In this document: in pieces, positions 1 through 6,063 of the stretch
Layout: every line of letters begins with the position of its first letter
Position numbering within the stretch: position 1 is the stretch's first letter
DNA from: Prosthecochloris sp.
GTDB taxonomy: Bacteria; Bacteroidota; Chlorobiia; Chlorobiales; Chlorobiaceae
Length of the DNA: 14,913 bases
NCBI GenBank assembly: GCA_004028745.1
Contig: RAZP01000038.1
Coordinates: 1-14,913 of the forward strand
Direction: 5' to 3'
The notes under the pieces: model-generated
The model's database searches: none
Told to the model about the DNA's origin: nothing
What the model saw: the letters and a program-made list of their open reading frames with translations, nothing else
Translations under genes and position numbers: made by a program

Positions 1-1041
1 GCTTGCTTGCTGTGATAGCTTACCGCTTCTCGATGCATTCAGATCAAGACCGGCAAGCTTCAATACCTGTCTTAGATTCTCAAACCGGTACGGATCACCT
101 ATAGCTGCCAACACCTTTGCTGTTGTATCTGGTCCAAACCCTGGAATACTGATCACATGCTCCCATGCCGGCATGGAGAGACACAGTTGCTCAATATGGT
201 GGTCAAGCTTCTGCAGAGCTGCGCGAGTTTGCCGGAGCTGATCAACCAGTATCGCCCCTTCGTAGCCTGCAGCCTTGCTGCTTGCACAGCCTATAGACTG
301 CTTGGCTGCTTGCCATATACCACGAAGCTGTTCTTGTTGTTTTCTGCCTTTCTCACACCTGACAACTGCTTCAATAAACTCGTCATAGCTCATCGCTGCA
401 ATCGTTGAAGGGGCTGCATATTGCTCAAGAATGGCAAGACTCTCCCGCTCACAGCTTGCAACATAACGGTCTATCTCAGGGAAATACAGTGCCAACAAGT
501 TGTTTCTGATACGGGTCTTGAGTCCTTTTTCCTGTTTTTTCAGCTTGCGTTTGACACTTAACAGTTCACGCAGTTCGCGTAATGCCATCGGTGGAAATTC
601 ATAGAACTGGCATTTAGCCTGTGCAATCAAATCGGCAATATTTGCGGCGTCTTTCCTGTCATGTTTGTCCCAGCGACCATCGAGCAACTCACGGTTCTGT
701 TTGACCGCATTGCCGGAGACCTGAACAACCTGATAGTCTCTTTTCGTCAGATATTCCGCTAACGGTTTATGGTAGTTCGCTGTTGGCTCCAGACCGAAAA
801 CTACCTGATTGAGCCGTGATTGCAATCGAACCAGGTCGGTTTTTGAGAGCAAAAGCTCAAAGCCCTCTCGAGTGTTGTCAAAGATCAACCGCTTGCAGAG
901 CGTTTTTCCCGTTGCTGTCCCAAAAAAGGCGTGATGTTTTTCCTTGGCTATGTCGATGCCGACAATCAGGTGCCGGTCTGAACCGCGAATCTCAGTTCGC
1001 AAGCGGCGATACGCTGCCAGTCTTTCAGTCTCTGTTTGCAT
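1..1041 (-). CDS. IS110 family transposase (3' end beyond window)
   Basis: DEDD recombinase that moves its element through a circular intermediate, acting on DNA. The frame is open from an ATG at 1041 to the window edge, giving 347 codons without a stop; full family members are about 350-430 aa. The RuvC-like N-terminal domain shows all four acidic residues: D30 in GIDIAK, E85 in LEPT, and D128 and D131 in KHDRKDAANIADL. A basic helical linker follows. The C-terminal transposase_20 (helix-hairpin-helix) region starts near residue 290 with ISIPGFGPDTTAKVLAAIGD, then AGLDLNASRSGK, where the family's conserved serine region begins. The start is supported by a strong Shine-Dalgarno (AAGGAGG) just upstream. 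No frameshift is seen in the visible part, so the copy may be intact. That RBS lies in an inverted repeat, described separately. Confidence 0.95.
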   Translation of the reverse strand, partial: MQTETERLAAYRRLRTEIRGSDRHLIVGIDIAKEKHHAFFGTATGKTLCKRLIFDNTREGFELLLSKTDLVRLQSRLNQVVFGLEPTANYHKPLAEYLTKRDYQVVQVSGNAVKQNRELLDGRWDKHDRKDAANIADLIAQAKCQFYEFPPMALRELRELLSVKRKLKKQEKGLKTRIRNNLLALYFPEIDRYVASCERESLAILEQYAAPSTIAAMSYDEFIEAVVRCEKGRKQQEQLRGIWQAAKQSIGCASSKAAGYEGAILVDQLRQTRAALQKLDHHIEQLCLSMPAWEHVISIPGFGPDTTAKVLAAIGDPYRFENLRQVLKLAGLDLNASRSGKLSQQAS

Positions 1042-1103
1042 AACATCCTCCTTTTCAATGGATTACACTAATGTGTTCTCCCTTTCTTCTACCTCAGGAT
1101 GTT
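1042..1103 (-). promoter_or_regulatory. Inverted repeat occluding the IS110 transposase RBS; possible bridge-RNA region
   Basis: On the minus strand the sequence AACATCCT pairs perfectly over 8 bp with AGGATGTT, the segment that contains the end of the Shine-Dalgarno and abuts the ATG. A smaller hairpin (ACAC-ATTA-GTGT) sits between the arms. A transcript from the TATAAT box at 1131-1136 would therefore fold its ribosome site away. In characterised IS110 elements the non-coding end in front of the transposase encodes the bridge RNA, so this leader is the natural place to look for one. The bridge-RNA assignment is inference; the inverted repeat is directly visible. Confidence 0.55.
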
Positions 1104-1130
1104 CGCAATAGTGCCTTTTTCGAAGCAACT

Positions 1131-1136
1131 ATTATA
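1131..1136 (-). promoter_or_regulatory. Candidate -10 box near the IS110 end
   Basis: The minus strand reads TATAAT here, about 90 nt upstream of the transposase ATG. No good -35 hexamer sits at 16-18 nt in the present flank. In IS110 elements the -35 is often supplied by the other element end when the circle closes, so a lone -10 at the left end fits that design. This is a single-hexamer observation. Confidence 0.4.
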
Positions 1137-1198
1137 TAACGTTGTTCAGCAAGCAAAATAACTTTTCAGCAACAACCTTTTCCCCCTCAAACAGGCAG

Positions 1199-1228
1199 AA
1201 AAAAGAAAACCCCGGCCCTCAACCGGGC
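1199..1228 (-). terminator. Rho-independent terminator, leftward
   Basis: On the minus strand a GC stem CCCGG...CCGGG (about 7-nt loop) is followed directly by GGTTTTCTTTTTT. There is no T-run in the plus direction. It would stop transcripts coming from the right before they enter the IS110 element. The stop codon of the apparent gene remnant at 1219-1335 falls inside the hairpin loop, as expected for a terminator tight behind a gene. Confidence 0.7.
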
Positions 1229-1335
1229 ACATTCCAATCCCCCCTTCCAACCTCCCGCAAGTACAGAAGCCCGAATAGCGCCAGTCGAATATCCTTGTTT
1301 TTTTGGGCAGCCGCAGCGAAATTGTGACGAGATGA
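1219..1335 (-). pseudogene. Possible 3' remnant of an unrecognised gene
   Basis: On the minus strand a 38-codon open stretch ends with TGA inside the terminator hairpin. It reads ...NFAAAAQKNKDIRLALF, then GLLYLREVGRGDWNVPG, which has the look of a genuine amphipathic C-terminus. It is interrupted upstream by TAA at 1336-1338 and has no start codon or RBS. I do not recognise the family. The reading is that a chromosomal gene once ended here and its front was lost near the IS110 insertion or the acquisition of the accessory block. It could be chance, as the stretch is short. Confidence 0.35.
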
Positions 1336-1421
1336 TTAGAAGAAAACAGTAGTACAGATGATAAGTAATGTTAGCTGTATTGACGTAAGTAAATCAATTA
1401 TGTAGAACGAAAGGATAAACC

Positions 1422-1880
1422 ATGTCGGATCAAAGCTATTCAACTGAAATTCAGATCTCCGCAAAACCTGAATCAGTGTACCAAGCTATTACTAAGAACA
1501 TTGATAAATGGTGGACGGAATCATCAAACCAAGCTCTGCAAATCGGAGACAAATTGGTCGTTCGATTTGAGAAAACGACATGTTGGGTGATGGAAGTGTC
1601 TGAAGCCATCCAAAATCGATCTCTTGTCTGGAAGGTAGCTGAGGCAAATCACGATCTTGAAGGCATAACAAAGAAAGATGAGTGGAGAGGAACAACTATC
1701 AAATGGAACATTGTAGAATATGAAACGGGGAACAAGGTGACTTTAACACACCAAGGATTAGTACCAGAACTTGAATGCTTTGATATCTGCCAAGCAGGCT
1801 GGGACTATTTCTTAGGAAGTTTGAAGGATTATTTGGAGACTGGAAAAGGTTATCCATATGAAGAAGCGACCGCCGAATAG
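1422..1880 (+). CDS. SRPBCC/AHSA1-like (START-fold) protein
   Basis: A 152-aa protein of the SRPBCC superfamily (helix-grip fold that binds hydrophobic ligands; AHSA1/Bet v1-like branch). The N-terminus YSTEIQISAKPESVYQAITK matches the usual first strand and helix of this fold. The middle alternates strands with tryptophans (NIDKWWTES, RSLVWKVAE). The end, HQGLVPELECFDICQAGWDYFLGSLKDYLETGKG, is the characteristic long C-terminal helix following an H-x-G turn. Members of this branch are mostly of unknown substrate. The start is fixed by AAAGGA (1410-1415) ahead of the ATG. It opens the AT-richer plus-strand block, 72 nt ahead of the DUF169 gene. No catalytic residues can be named. Confidence 0.8.
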   Translation: MSDQSYSTEIQISAKPESVYQAITKNIDKWWTESSNQALQIGDKLVVRFEKTTCWVMEVSEAIQNRSLVWKVAEANHDLEGITKKDEWRGTTIKWNIVEYETGNKVTLTHQGLVPELECFDICQAGWDYFLGSLKDYLETGKGYPYEEATAE

Positions 1881-1952
1881 AGGTGCCCTAAATAATGCTG
1901 GAAGCCTGAAGATTCTAACTCGGATTTATAACCAATTGTATGGAGAATAATA

Positions 1953-2684
1953 ATGAACTCAGAACAGGTAAAAGAAAGTCTAAGGAAATTTACAGAAGTT
2001 TTATCGTTCAATTATCCTGCTGTTGGCTGGTATTTTTCTTCTGAGGAATTTGAAAATTCATTTGTCTTTAGAAAAAACAAGTGGGTATGCATGTTCATGT
2101 ATGTAAAAATGATGATGAATAAAGGAAAAAGAATCCGTTTCTCTGGGGATAATGATAGCGCTTGCACCGGTCCTGCAGAATTCTTCGGCTTCGCTGAACT
2201 TGAGGATGATGGAGGAGTATTTATCGCTGAAAAAGAACGGTTTAAAAAAAATATTGAAATTTCAAAAGCATATACTCGGGAATCGGCGGCCCTTATTCAT
2301 AAGCCAAAAAGCAAATATCTGTATATGGAAAAACTCGAAAATATAGATAACAACAAGGAGATTGAGGTTGTAAATATTTTTCCGGCGGATCTCACCAACT
2401 TGACGAAACTTGTAACCCTGTCAAGCTACGACAGAATTACAAATATGGATAATGTATTGATGCCTTTTGCTTCAGGTTGTCAGTCGGTATTTTCAATCCC
2501 TTATAGTGAAAAATTTAAAGAAAATCCCAAAAGTATTATCGGACTAAGCGACGTGTTGGTCAGAAACTTTATTCCTGAAGATATGGTATCATTTTCAGTT
2601 CCTTCAAATCGATTTATTGAAATGGCAAATAATATTGAGGGGAGTTTTCTTGACAAAAATTTTAAAAACCCGACAAGTTTTTGA
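1953..2684 (+). CDS. DUF169 family protein
   Basis: A 243-aa cytoplasmic protein that resembles the DUF169 (COG2043) family, whose function is unknown. Visible family traits are the N-terminal segment YPAVGWYFSSEEFENS (the family's P-V-A-V region), SACTGPAEFFGF, then in the C-terminal half MPFASGCQSVFSIP, followed by IIGLSDVLVRNFIPEDMVSF and VPSNRFIEM. There is no signal peptide or membrane segment. The start is supported by GGAGAA shortly upstream of the ATG. The gene is clearly AT-rich (many AAA, ATT and GAA codons) compared with the core genes to the right, suggesting acquisition. The family call is from motif memory; a more divergent relative is possible. Confidence 0.7.
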   Translation: MNSEQVKESLRKFTEVLSFNYPAVGWYFSSEEFENSFVFRKNKWVCMFMYVKMMMNKGKRIRFSGDNDSACTGPAEFFGFAELEDDGGVFIAEKERFKKNIEISKAYTRESAALIHKPKSKYLYMEKLENIDNNKEIEVVNIFPADLTNLTKLVTLSSYDRITNMDNVLMPFASGCQSVFSIPYSEKFKENPKSIIGLSDVLVRNFIPEDMVSFSVPSNRFIEMANNIEGSFLDKNFKNPTSF

Positions 2685-2886
2685 TATCGACAAGAGGAAC
2701 GTTCATAACTATTTAAATCTTCTGCAGAAAACTCGTTTAGTTATCGTCAGGGACAAGGGCTGTGACAGGATGCAGGCAAGCATGGAGTTGTGTTCGGAAC
2801 AGCCACATGTTTGTGCTAAGATTTTTTGGAGAGCTTGTGGCTGCGGCACATCTTATTGTTTTGTTTCTTTTTTACAGTTTGCATAG
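2650..2886 (+). CDS. Possible small TTG-started ORF overlapping the DUF169 end
   Basis: A purine-rich Shine-Dalgarno (GAGGGGAG, 2637-2644) lies 5 nt before a TTG in the +1 frame, giving a possible 79-aa product that overlaps the last 35 nt of the DUF169 gene. Residues 8-34 (VFDIDKRNVHNYLNLLQKTR and on to LVIV) look faintly like the recognition part of a winged-helix regulator, in which a V-x-x-YL-x-x-L-x-x-x-x-LV pattern is common. The second half is cysteine-rich and unconvincing, so this may be a decayed regulator or chance. Not recognised. Confidence 0.25.
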   Translation: MTKILKTRQVFDIDKRNVHNYLNLLQKTRLVIVRDKGCDRMQASMELCSEQPHVCAKIFWRACGCGTSYCFVSFLQFA

Positions 2887-2902
2887 TTAGTTATGAACGT
2901 CC

Positions 2903-2918
2903 CTCATAGACTCATAGA
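2903..2918 (+). repeat. Tandem octamer CTCATAGA x2 before the antitoxin RBS
   Basis: The octamer CTCATAGA occurs twice head to tail, and the second copy runs into the Shine-Dalgarno GAGGAG of the Phd/YefM gene. Antitoxins of this family repress their own promoters, so a repeated site here could be an operator. The known operators are usually palindromic, however, and this is not. Position is seen; function is inference. Confidence 0.35.
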
Positions 2919-2930
2919 GGAGTAAAGACT

Positions 2931-3161
2931 ATGAAAGTATATACCTATTCAGAAGCGCGTCAAAAGCTCTCCAAACTGCTTGAGGTTGCCCGTAATGAAG
3001 AGGTGATTATCAGGAAACGGAGCGGGGAAGTTTATTCAATCATCTATAGAAAACCTACGGTTTCACCGTTTGATGTCAAAGGGCTCAAGACAAAGGTAAA
3101 AACGGAAGATATTTTGGACGCAGTAGAAGAATCGCGATCAAAGGCCGGGAAACAGGATTGA
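2931..3161 (+). CDS. Phd/YefM-type antitoxin, no toxin partner visible
   Basis: A 76-aa protein of the Phd/YefM antitoxin family. The N-terminal DNA-binding fold is recognisable: MKVYTYSEARQKLSKLLEVA followed by NEEVIIRKRSGEVYSII, the usual strand-helix-strand with the 'R-x-G-x-x-x-x-I' turn. The C-terminal tail (residues 50-76, charged, EDILDAVEESRS) would be the flexible toxin-binding part. In complete modules a RelE, Doc or PIN toxin follows at once. Here only about 110 nt remain before the convergent DHODH-like gene, with no toxin reading frame, so this is an orphan or a decayed module. The start is given by GAGGAG about 8 nt ahead of the ATG. It may act as a solitary autoregulator or neutralise a toxin encoded elsewhere. 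Confidence 0.85.
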   Translation: MKVYTYSEARQKLSKLLEVARNEEVIIRKRSGEVYSIIYRKPTVSPFDVKGLKTKVKTEDILDAVEESRSKAGKQD

Positions 3162-3254
3162 CCTTCACAAATCACTCTAAAACAGCCGCTTGGCGATTTA
3201 AACGTCCCCTGCCTCAGAATATTTGAAAAAAATGTGGTTATTTCAGCAACAGCC

Positions 3255-3269
3255 TCTTATGCAATAAGA
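3255..3269 (-). other. Short hairpin after the DHODH-like stop
   Basis: TCTTAT-GCA-ATAAGA (6 bp, AT-rich) lies 3 nt beyond the stop of the minus-strand gene. There is no U-tract, so it is at best a weak 3'-end structure. The rest of 3162-3272 shows nothing recognisable. Confidence 0.25.
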
Positions 3270-3272
3270 TAC

Positions 3273-4259
3273 TCACGAAATCCCGCTGAAATATTTCATA
3301 AACTGCATCCGCTCATAAGCGGCCGGGTTGTCTGCTCTGTCAAAGCTCATCTTGCCGATAACCTCATCAAGCGATGAGAAGTTGTGCCGCTCCATATAGG
3401 CATCCAGTTCCTCGAGCATAGAACCGATTGCGGAATGTCCTTTCCGGTACAGTACCGAGGCAACCTGCCCTGCCTTCGCCCCGGCAAGAAGCTGCTTTAT
3501 CAGTGCAGACCCGTCATGAATCCCCGTTGAAGCCGCAATATCACAGGGCACTCTTGAAGCAAGCATGGCAACCCACCGCAACGGGAGTGCAAGCTCATCA
3601 GAAGTACTGAAAATATTTGAACTTTTCACCTCGAAGGTTTCTATGTCGATATCCGGTGAAAAAAACCTGTTGAACATCACCAGACCCCTGATACCCGTTG
3701 ACGCAATCTTCCCGACCATATTTGCCAGGCCTGAAAAATAATAGCTTATTTTAGCCGCAACGGGAATGCTGACCATCTTTGTAACTTTTTCAAGCACATC
3801 GAGGTACACCTGCTCGTTCTGACCGCTGTTCCTGCTGGGATCCGAAGGCAGCATGAACATGTTCAGCTCAAGCCCGTCCGCACCGGCCCGTTGCGCCTGA
3901 ACCGCAAAATCCATCCATTCTGATGAGGTTACGCAGTTGATACTCGCAATGACAGGAATATCAACTGTATTCCTGCTTCCGCTTATCAGGTCAAGATATT
4001 TTTTGAGATCGTTACCCCGAGTGTAGTTTCGGATATAATCTTCGGCCTGGGCGTAATAGTATTGCTGCTCATTGCTGTTAATCGCATATCCGGATTCATT
4101 GCGTATCTGTTCTTCGAAAAGCGACTTCAACACAACCGCACCGGCACCCGCATCTGCTGCTCTTTTAACACCTTTAACCGATTCCGTCATGCCTGAACTG
4201 CCAACGATAACAGGATTTCTCAGCTTCAGCCCCATGTATGTTGTCGATAAATCAGACAT
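3273..4259 (-). CDS. Dihydroorotate dehydrogenase-like flavoprotein
   Basis: A 328-aa FMN-binding TIM-barrel protein of the dihydroorotate dehydrogenase superfamily, in the branch annotated only as 'DHODH-like'. Seen: LRNPVIVGSSGMTESV at the N-terminus, K45 in VVLKSLFEE, IPVIASINC near residue 101, GADGLELN near 127-133, VPVAAKIS, and the phosphate-binding end ASTGIHDGSALIKQLLAGA followed by VASVLYRKG. Where class 1 DHODHs have N-x-S-C-P-N this protein has ELNMFMLPSDPSRNSG, so the catalytic Cys/Ser base is absent at the usual place. It is therefore unlikely to be the pyrimidine-pathway PyrD. ATG 4259 was chosen over an in-frame upstream ATG at 4334 because GGAGG sits directly before it. The leader carries two hairpins. 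Confidence 0.85.
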   Translation of the reverse strand: MSDLSTTYMGLKLRNPVIVGSSGMTESVKGVKRAADAGAGAVVLKSLFEEQIRNESGYAINSNEQQYYYAQAEDYIRNYTRGNDLKKYLDLISGSRNTVDIPVIASINCVTSSEWMDFAVQAQRAGADGLELNMFMLPSDPSRNSGQNEQVYLDVLEKVTKMVSIPVAAKISYYFSGLANMVGKIASTGIRGLVMFNRFFSPDIDIETFEVKSSNIFSTSDELALPLRWVAMLASRVPCDIAASTGIHDGSALIKQLLAGAKAGQVASVLYRKGHSAIGSMLEELDAYMERHNFSSLDEVIGKMSFDRADNPAAYERMQFMKYFSGIS

Positions 4260-4302
4260 ATATCCTCCAGCGGTCGTGTTGTTTGCAGATAATGAAAAAT
4301 TC

Positions 4303-4331
4303 CAATGCCCTGCTGCTTTCAGGGGGCATTG
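4303..4331 (-). terminator. Hairpin with U-tract between the phosphatase and DHODH-like genes
   Basis: CAATGCCC pairs with GGGCATTG (8 bp, 13-nt loop). On the minus strand it is followed by GAATTTTT. It lies about 90 nt after the alkaline phosphatase stop and 44 nt before the DHODH-like ATG, so it may end the upstream transcript or act as a leader attenuator. A second, AU-rich hairpin (4331-4353; GCAAAATAG with CTATTTTTTGC) abuts it, sharing one base. Confidence 0.45.
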
Positions 4332-4419
4332 CAAAAAATAGCAACTATTTTGCTGTGAAATAAGTCATTCAGGGCAGAAGTGTAAAAAAAACAAATCAGG
4401 AAGAAAGATAAAAGGCGCC

Positions 4420-5901
4420 TTAACGCGACAGATCGGCAACCTTGATAATCCTTTTTGCGATATCTGTATTGTCATAAACCCCGCAAAACTCATGAGCACC
4501 TTTACCGATGGCGAAAACCGGAACAGGGACTGCGGTGTGCGAACCGGTCGTCCACCCGATGCCTGCTTTGTGGTTCAGTAGCTCCGTCAGTGACACGGTC
4601 AGCGGGTCACCTTTACCGTAAGCCTGCCCGCCATTGTCGCCGCTCATGCTCGCAGTATATGCTTTTTTCAGAGCTGCTTTCTCTTCAGAGGTTAAAACCA
4701 GTGCTGAATCCAGGATTGCGTCGCCAAGGCCGAAATATACTTTTGCGCTGTCAAGCGCCATTGAAAAGGAGACACGTTTGCTTTCTGCCCACCGGGAGAC
4801 CTTTTCGGCAAAAGCCTGTGCAGAAAGTTTCTGATGACGCAGAATGCCGATATCACTTTCATATGCCTTGTCGGCATAGCCAAGACCCAGCCCGCCGCAC
4901 TCATGATCCGCCGTAACCACAATCAGCGTTTCATCAGGATGGCTGCGGTAAAACTCGAGCGCCTCTGCTATTGCCAGATCAAAATCAACAACCTCGTGGG
5001 CAACAGTTGCCGCATCATTGGCATGACTTGCCCAGTCGATCTTGCCGCCCTCGACCATCAGGAAAAAACCACGGTCATTCTCCAGCAGTCTGATCCCGTG
5101 CCTTGTAAAATCAGCGAGCGTGAGGTTGTCCGGCGCTCTGTCAATAGCATATTTAAGCGCACCTGAACTTTCATAGCTCCCATATGCCCAGTATTTCCTG
5201 CCGGGCACCGCCTTACCGAGTGCTTCCCACCCCTGAATAACGGTATAGCCGCTGTCCTTCATTGTCTCGACCAGCGCACCCAAGGGTTTGCCATTTTCAA
5301 GATCACCAAGAGCATAACCTCCACCAAAGTAATCAAAGCCGCTCGAAGCCATCTGAACGGCAATCTCAGGATACATTCTTCTGCTGTCCGCATGGGCGTA
5401 AAAACAGGCCGGTGTCGCATGGTCGATACTAACATTGGAAACGATACCGACACGCATCCCTTTATCTCTGGCCATCTCAGCCATGGTTTTCAGATCAGCG
5501 GAACGATCCCCGTTTTTTGCAATCGTTCCAATCGTGGTCTTATACCCTGTAGAAAGAGCGGTCCCGGCTGCAGCAGAGCCTGTTATATAACGGTTTTCTG
5601 CATGCGTTGCTGCCACTCCGGCAACAGGAAAAGTTGTCATCTCGAGGGCACTGTCATCCTCAAGAACAGCATCGGCAAGCTCGACCTGTGCCAACCCCAT
5701 GCCGTCACCTATAAAATAAAAAACATACCGGGGGGCATCTGTGACACTGCCGGTTTTACTCGGGTGAAGCGTATCCGTGGTACTACATGCTGCAATGAAC
5801 AAGGCGGCGACAAACACAAGTACGCTGATCAACCGAAAGTTGTTTCGCTCTGAAAAGGGAGATAATCTTGCCATCGTTTTTTTATCCACTGATTGAGGCA
5901 T
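4420..5901 (-). CDS. Alkaline phosphatase, lipoprotein
   Basis: A phosphomonoesterase of the PhoA superfamily, 493 aa, releasing phosphate from organic esters outside the cytoplasm. A signal segment (SVLVFVAALFIAAC) ends in a lipobox with C39, so the enzyme is probably anchored to a membrane. Metal and active-site residues are visible: D66 in FIGDGMG, nucleophile S109 in TGSAAAGTALSTG, D160-H161 in DHATPACFYAH, E284, D289 and H293 in MVEGGKIDWASH, D332-H333 in VVTADHECGG, and H455 in TTGSHTAVPV. The metal-binding residues I expect for the family are all present, so it should be active. The start is uncertain: ATG 5901 has only a distant GAGGTG, and ATG 5874 (MARLSPF) gives a more typical n-region. 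It lies 162 nt downstream of the hydrolase gene on the same strand. No Pho-box was recognised. Confidence 0.9.
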   Translation of the reverse strand: MPQSVDKKTMARLSPFSERNNFRLISVLVFVAALFIAACSTTDTLHPSKTGSVTDAPRYVFYFIGDGMGLAQVELADAVLEDDSALEMTTFPVAGVAATHAENRYITGSAAAGTALSTGYKTTIGTIAKNGDRSADLKTMAEMARDKGMRVGIVSNVSIDHATPACFYAHADSRRMYPEIAVQMASSGFDYFGGGYALGDLENGKPLGALVETMKDSGYTVIQGWEALGKAVPGRKYWAYGSYESSGALKYAIDRAPDNLTLADFTRHGIRLLENDRGFFLMVEGGKIDWASHANDAATVAHEVVDFDLAIAEALEFYRSHPDETLIVVTADHECGGLGLGYADKAYESDIGILRHQKLSAQAFAEKVSRWAESKRVSFSMALDSAKVYFGLGDAILDSALVLTSEEKAALKKAYTASMSGDNGGQAYGKGDPLTVSLTELLNHKAGIGWTTGSHTAVPVPVFAIGKGAHEFCGVYDNTDIAKRIIKVADLSR

Positions 5902-5937
5902 TCTTTAATCAAGGGCACCTCTAAAAATTGTCATGAG

Positions 5938-5954
5938 TCCCGATTCCATCGGGA
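5938..5954. repeat. REP-like 17-bp palindrome (copy 1)
   Basis: TCCCGAT-TCC-ATCGGGA: a 7-bp perfect stem with a 3-nt loop in the gap between the alkaline phosphatase and the hydrolase genes. It has the same design as copy 2 at 9084-9100 (TCCCGAC-CTT-GTCGGGA), with a compensatory change in the innermost pair. A second small stem (CAGGG...CCCTG, about 5957-5983) follows. No T-run, so not a terminator. The remainder of 5902-6063 shows nothing else recognisable. Confidence 0.5.
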
Positions 5955-6063
5955 TGCAGGGCGGACGGAGCGAAGAAACCCTGAATCTTTTAAAAAGATA
6001 GTGAAAGCAGGTTGAGAAACGATGACTGGAGTGCAAAGATTCCGTTACAAGCCGGGCAACTCA

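Larger units (their letters stand above)
1..1145 (-). mobile_element. IS110-family insertion sequence, partial
   Basis: This is the 5' (transposase-start) part of an IS110-type element. It contains the transposase gene read leftward off the window plus roughly 100 nt of non-coding end in front of it. IS110 elements lack ordinary terminal inverted repeats, so the right-hand limit (about 1130-1145) is an estimate. It rests on a TATAAT box at 1131-1136 (minus) and on a change of character beyond it, where a terminator and an apparent gene remnant begin. The other end lies outside the window. Confidence 0.7.

Noticed and set aside
1142..1327. Plus-strand 61-codon ORF before the AHSA1-like gene
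   Set aside because: No RBS, low-complexity composition, and it lies over the minus-strand terminator and gene remnant.
1380..1408. TTGACG / TAGAAC as a promoter for the AHSA1-like gene
   Set aside because: The implied start of transcription would fall within about 7 nt of the ATG and downstream of most of the RBS.
3162..3272. Possible toxin gene after the Phd/YefM antitoxin
   Set aside because: No start with RBS; the open plus-strand frame continues only as the shadow of the DHODH-like gene and has no RelE, Doc or PIN features.
4411..4425. AAGGCGCCTT palindrome near the phosphatase stop as a terminator
   Set aside because: A perfect palindrome without a loop and only a broken T-run; it would not form a useful hairpin.
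1878..5922. 12-mer TAGAGGTGCCCT at 1878-1889 (+) and 5911-5922 (-)
   Set aside because: A shared 12-mer is expected several times by chance in 15 kb on two strands, and the flanks do not match. It could be a repeat edge, but the window cannot show it.
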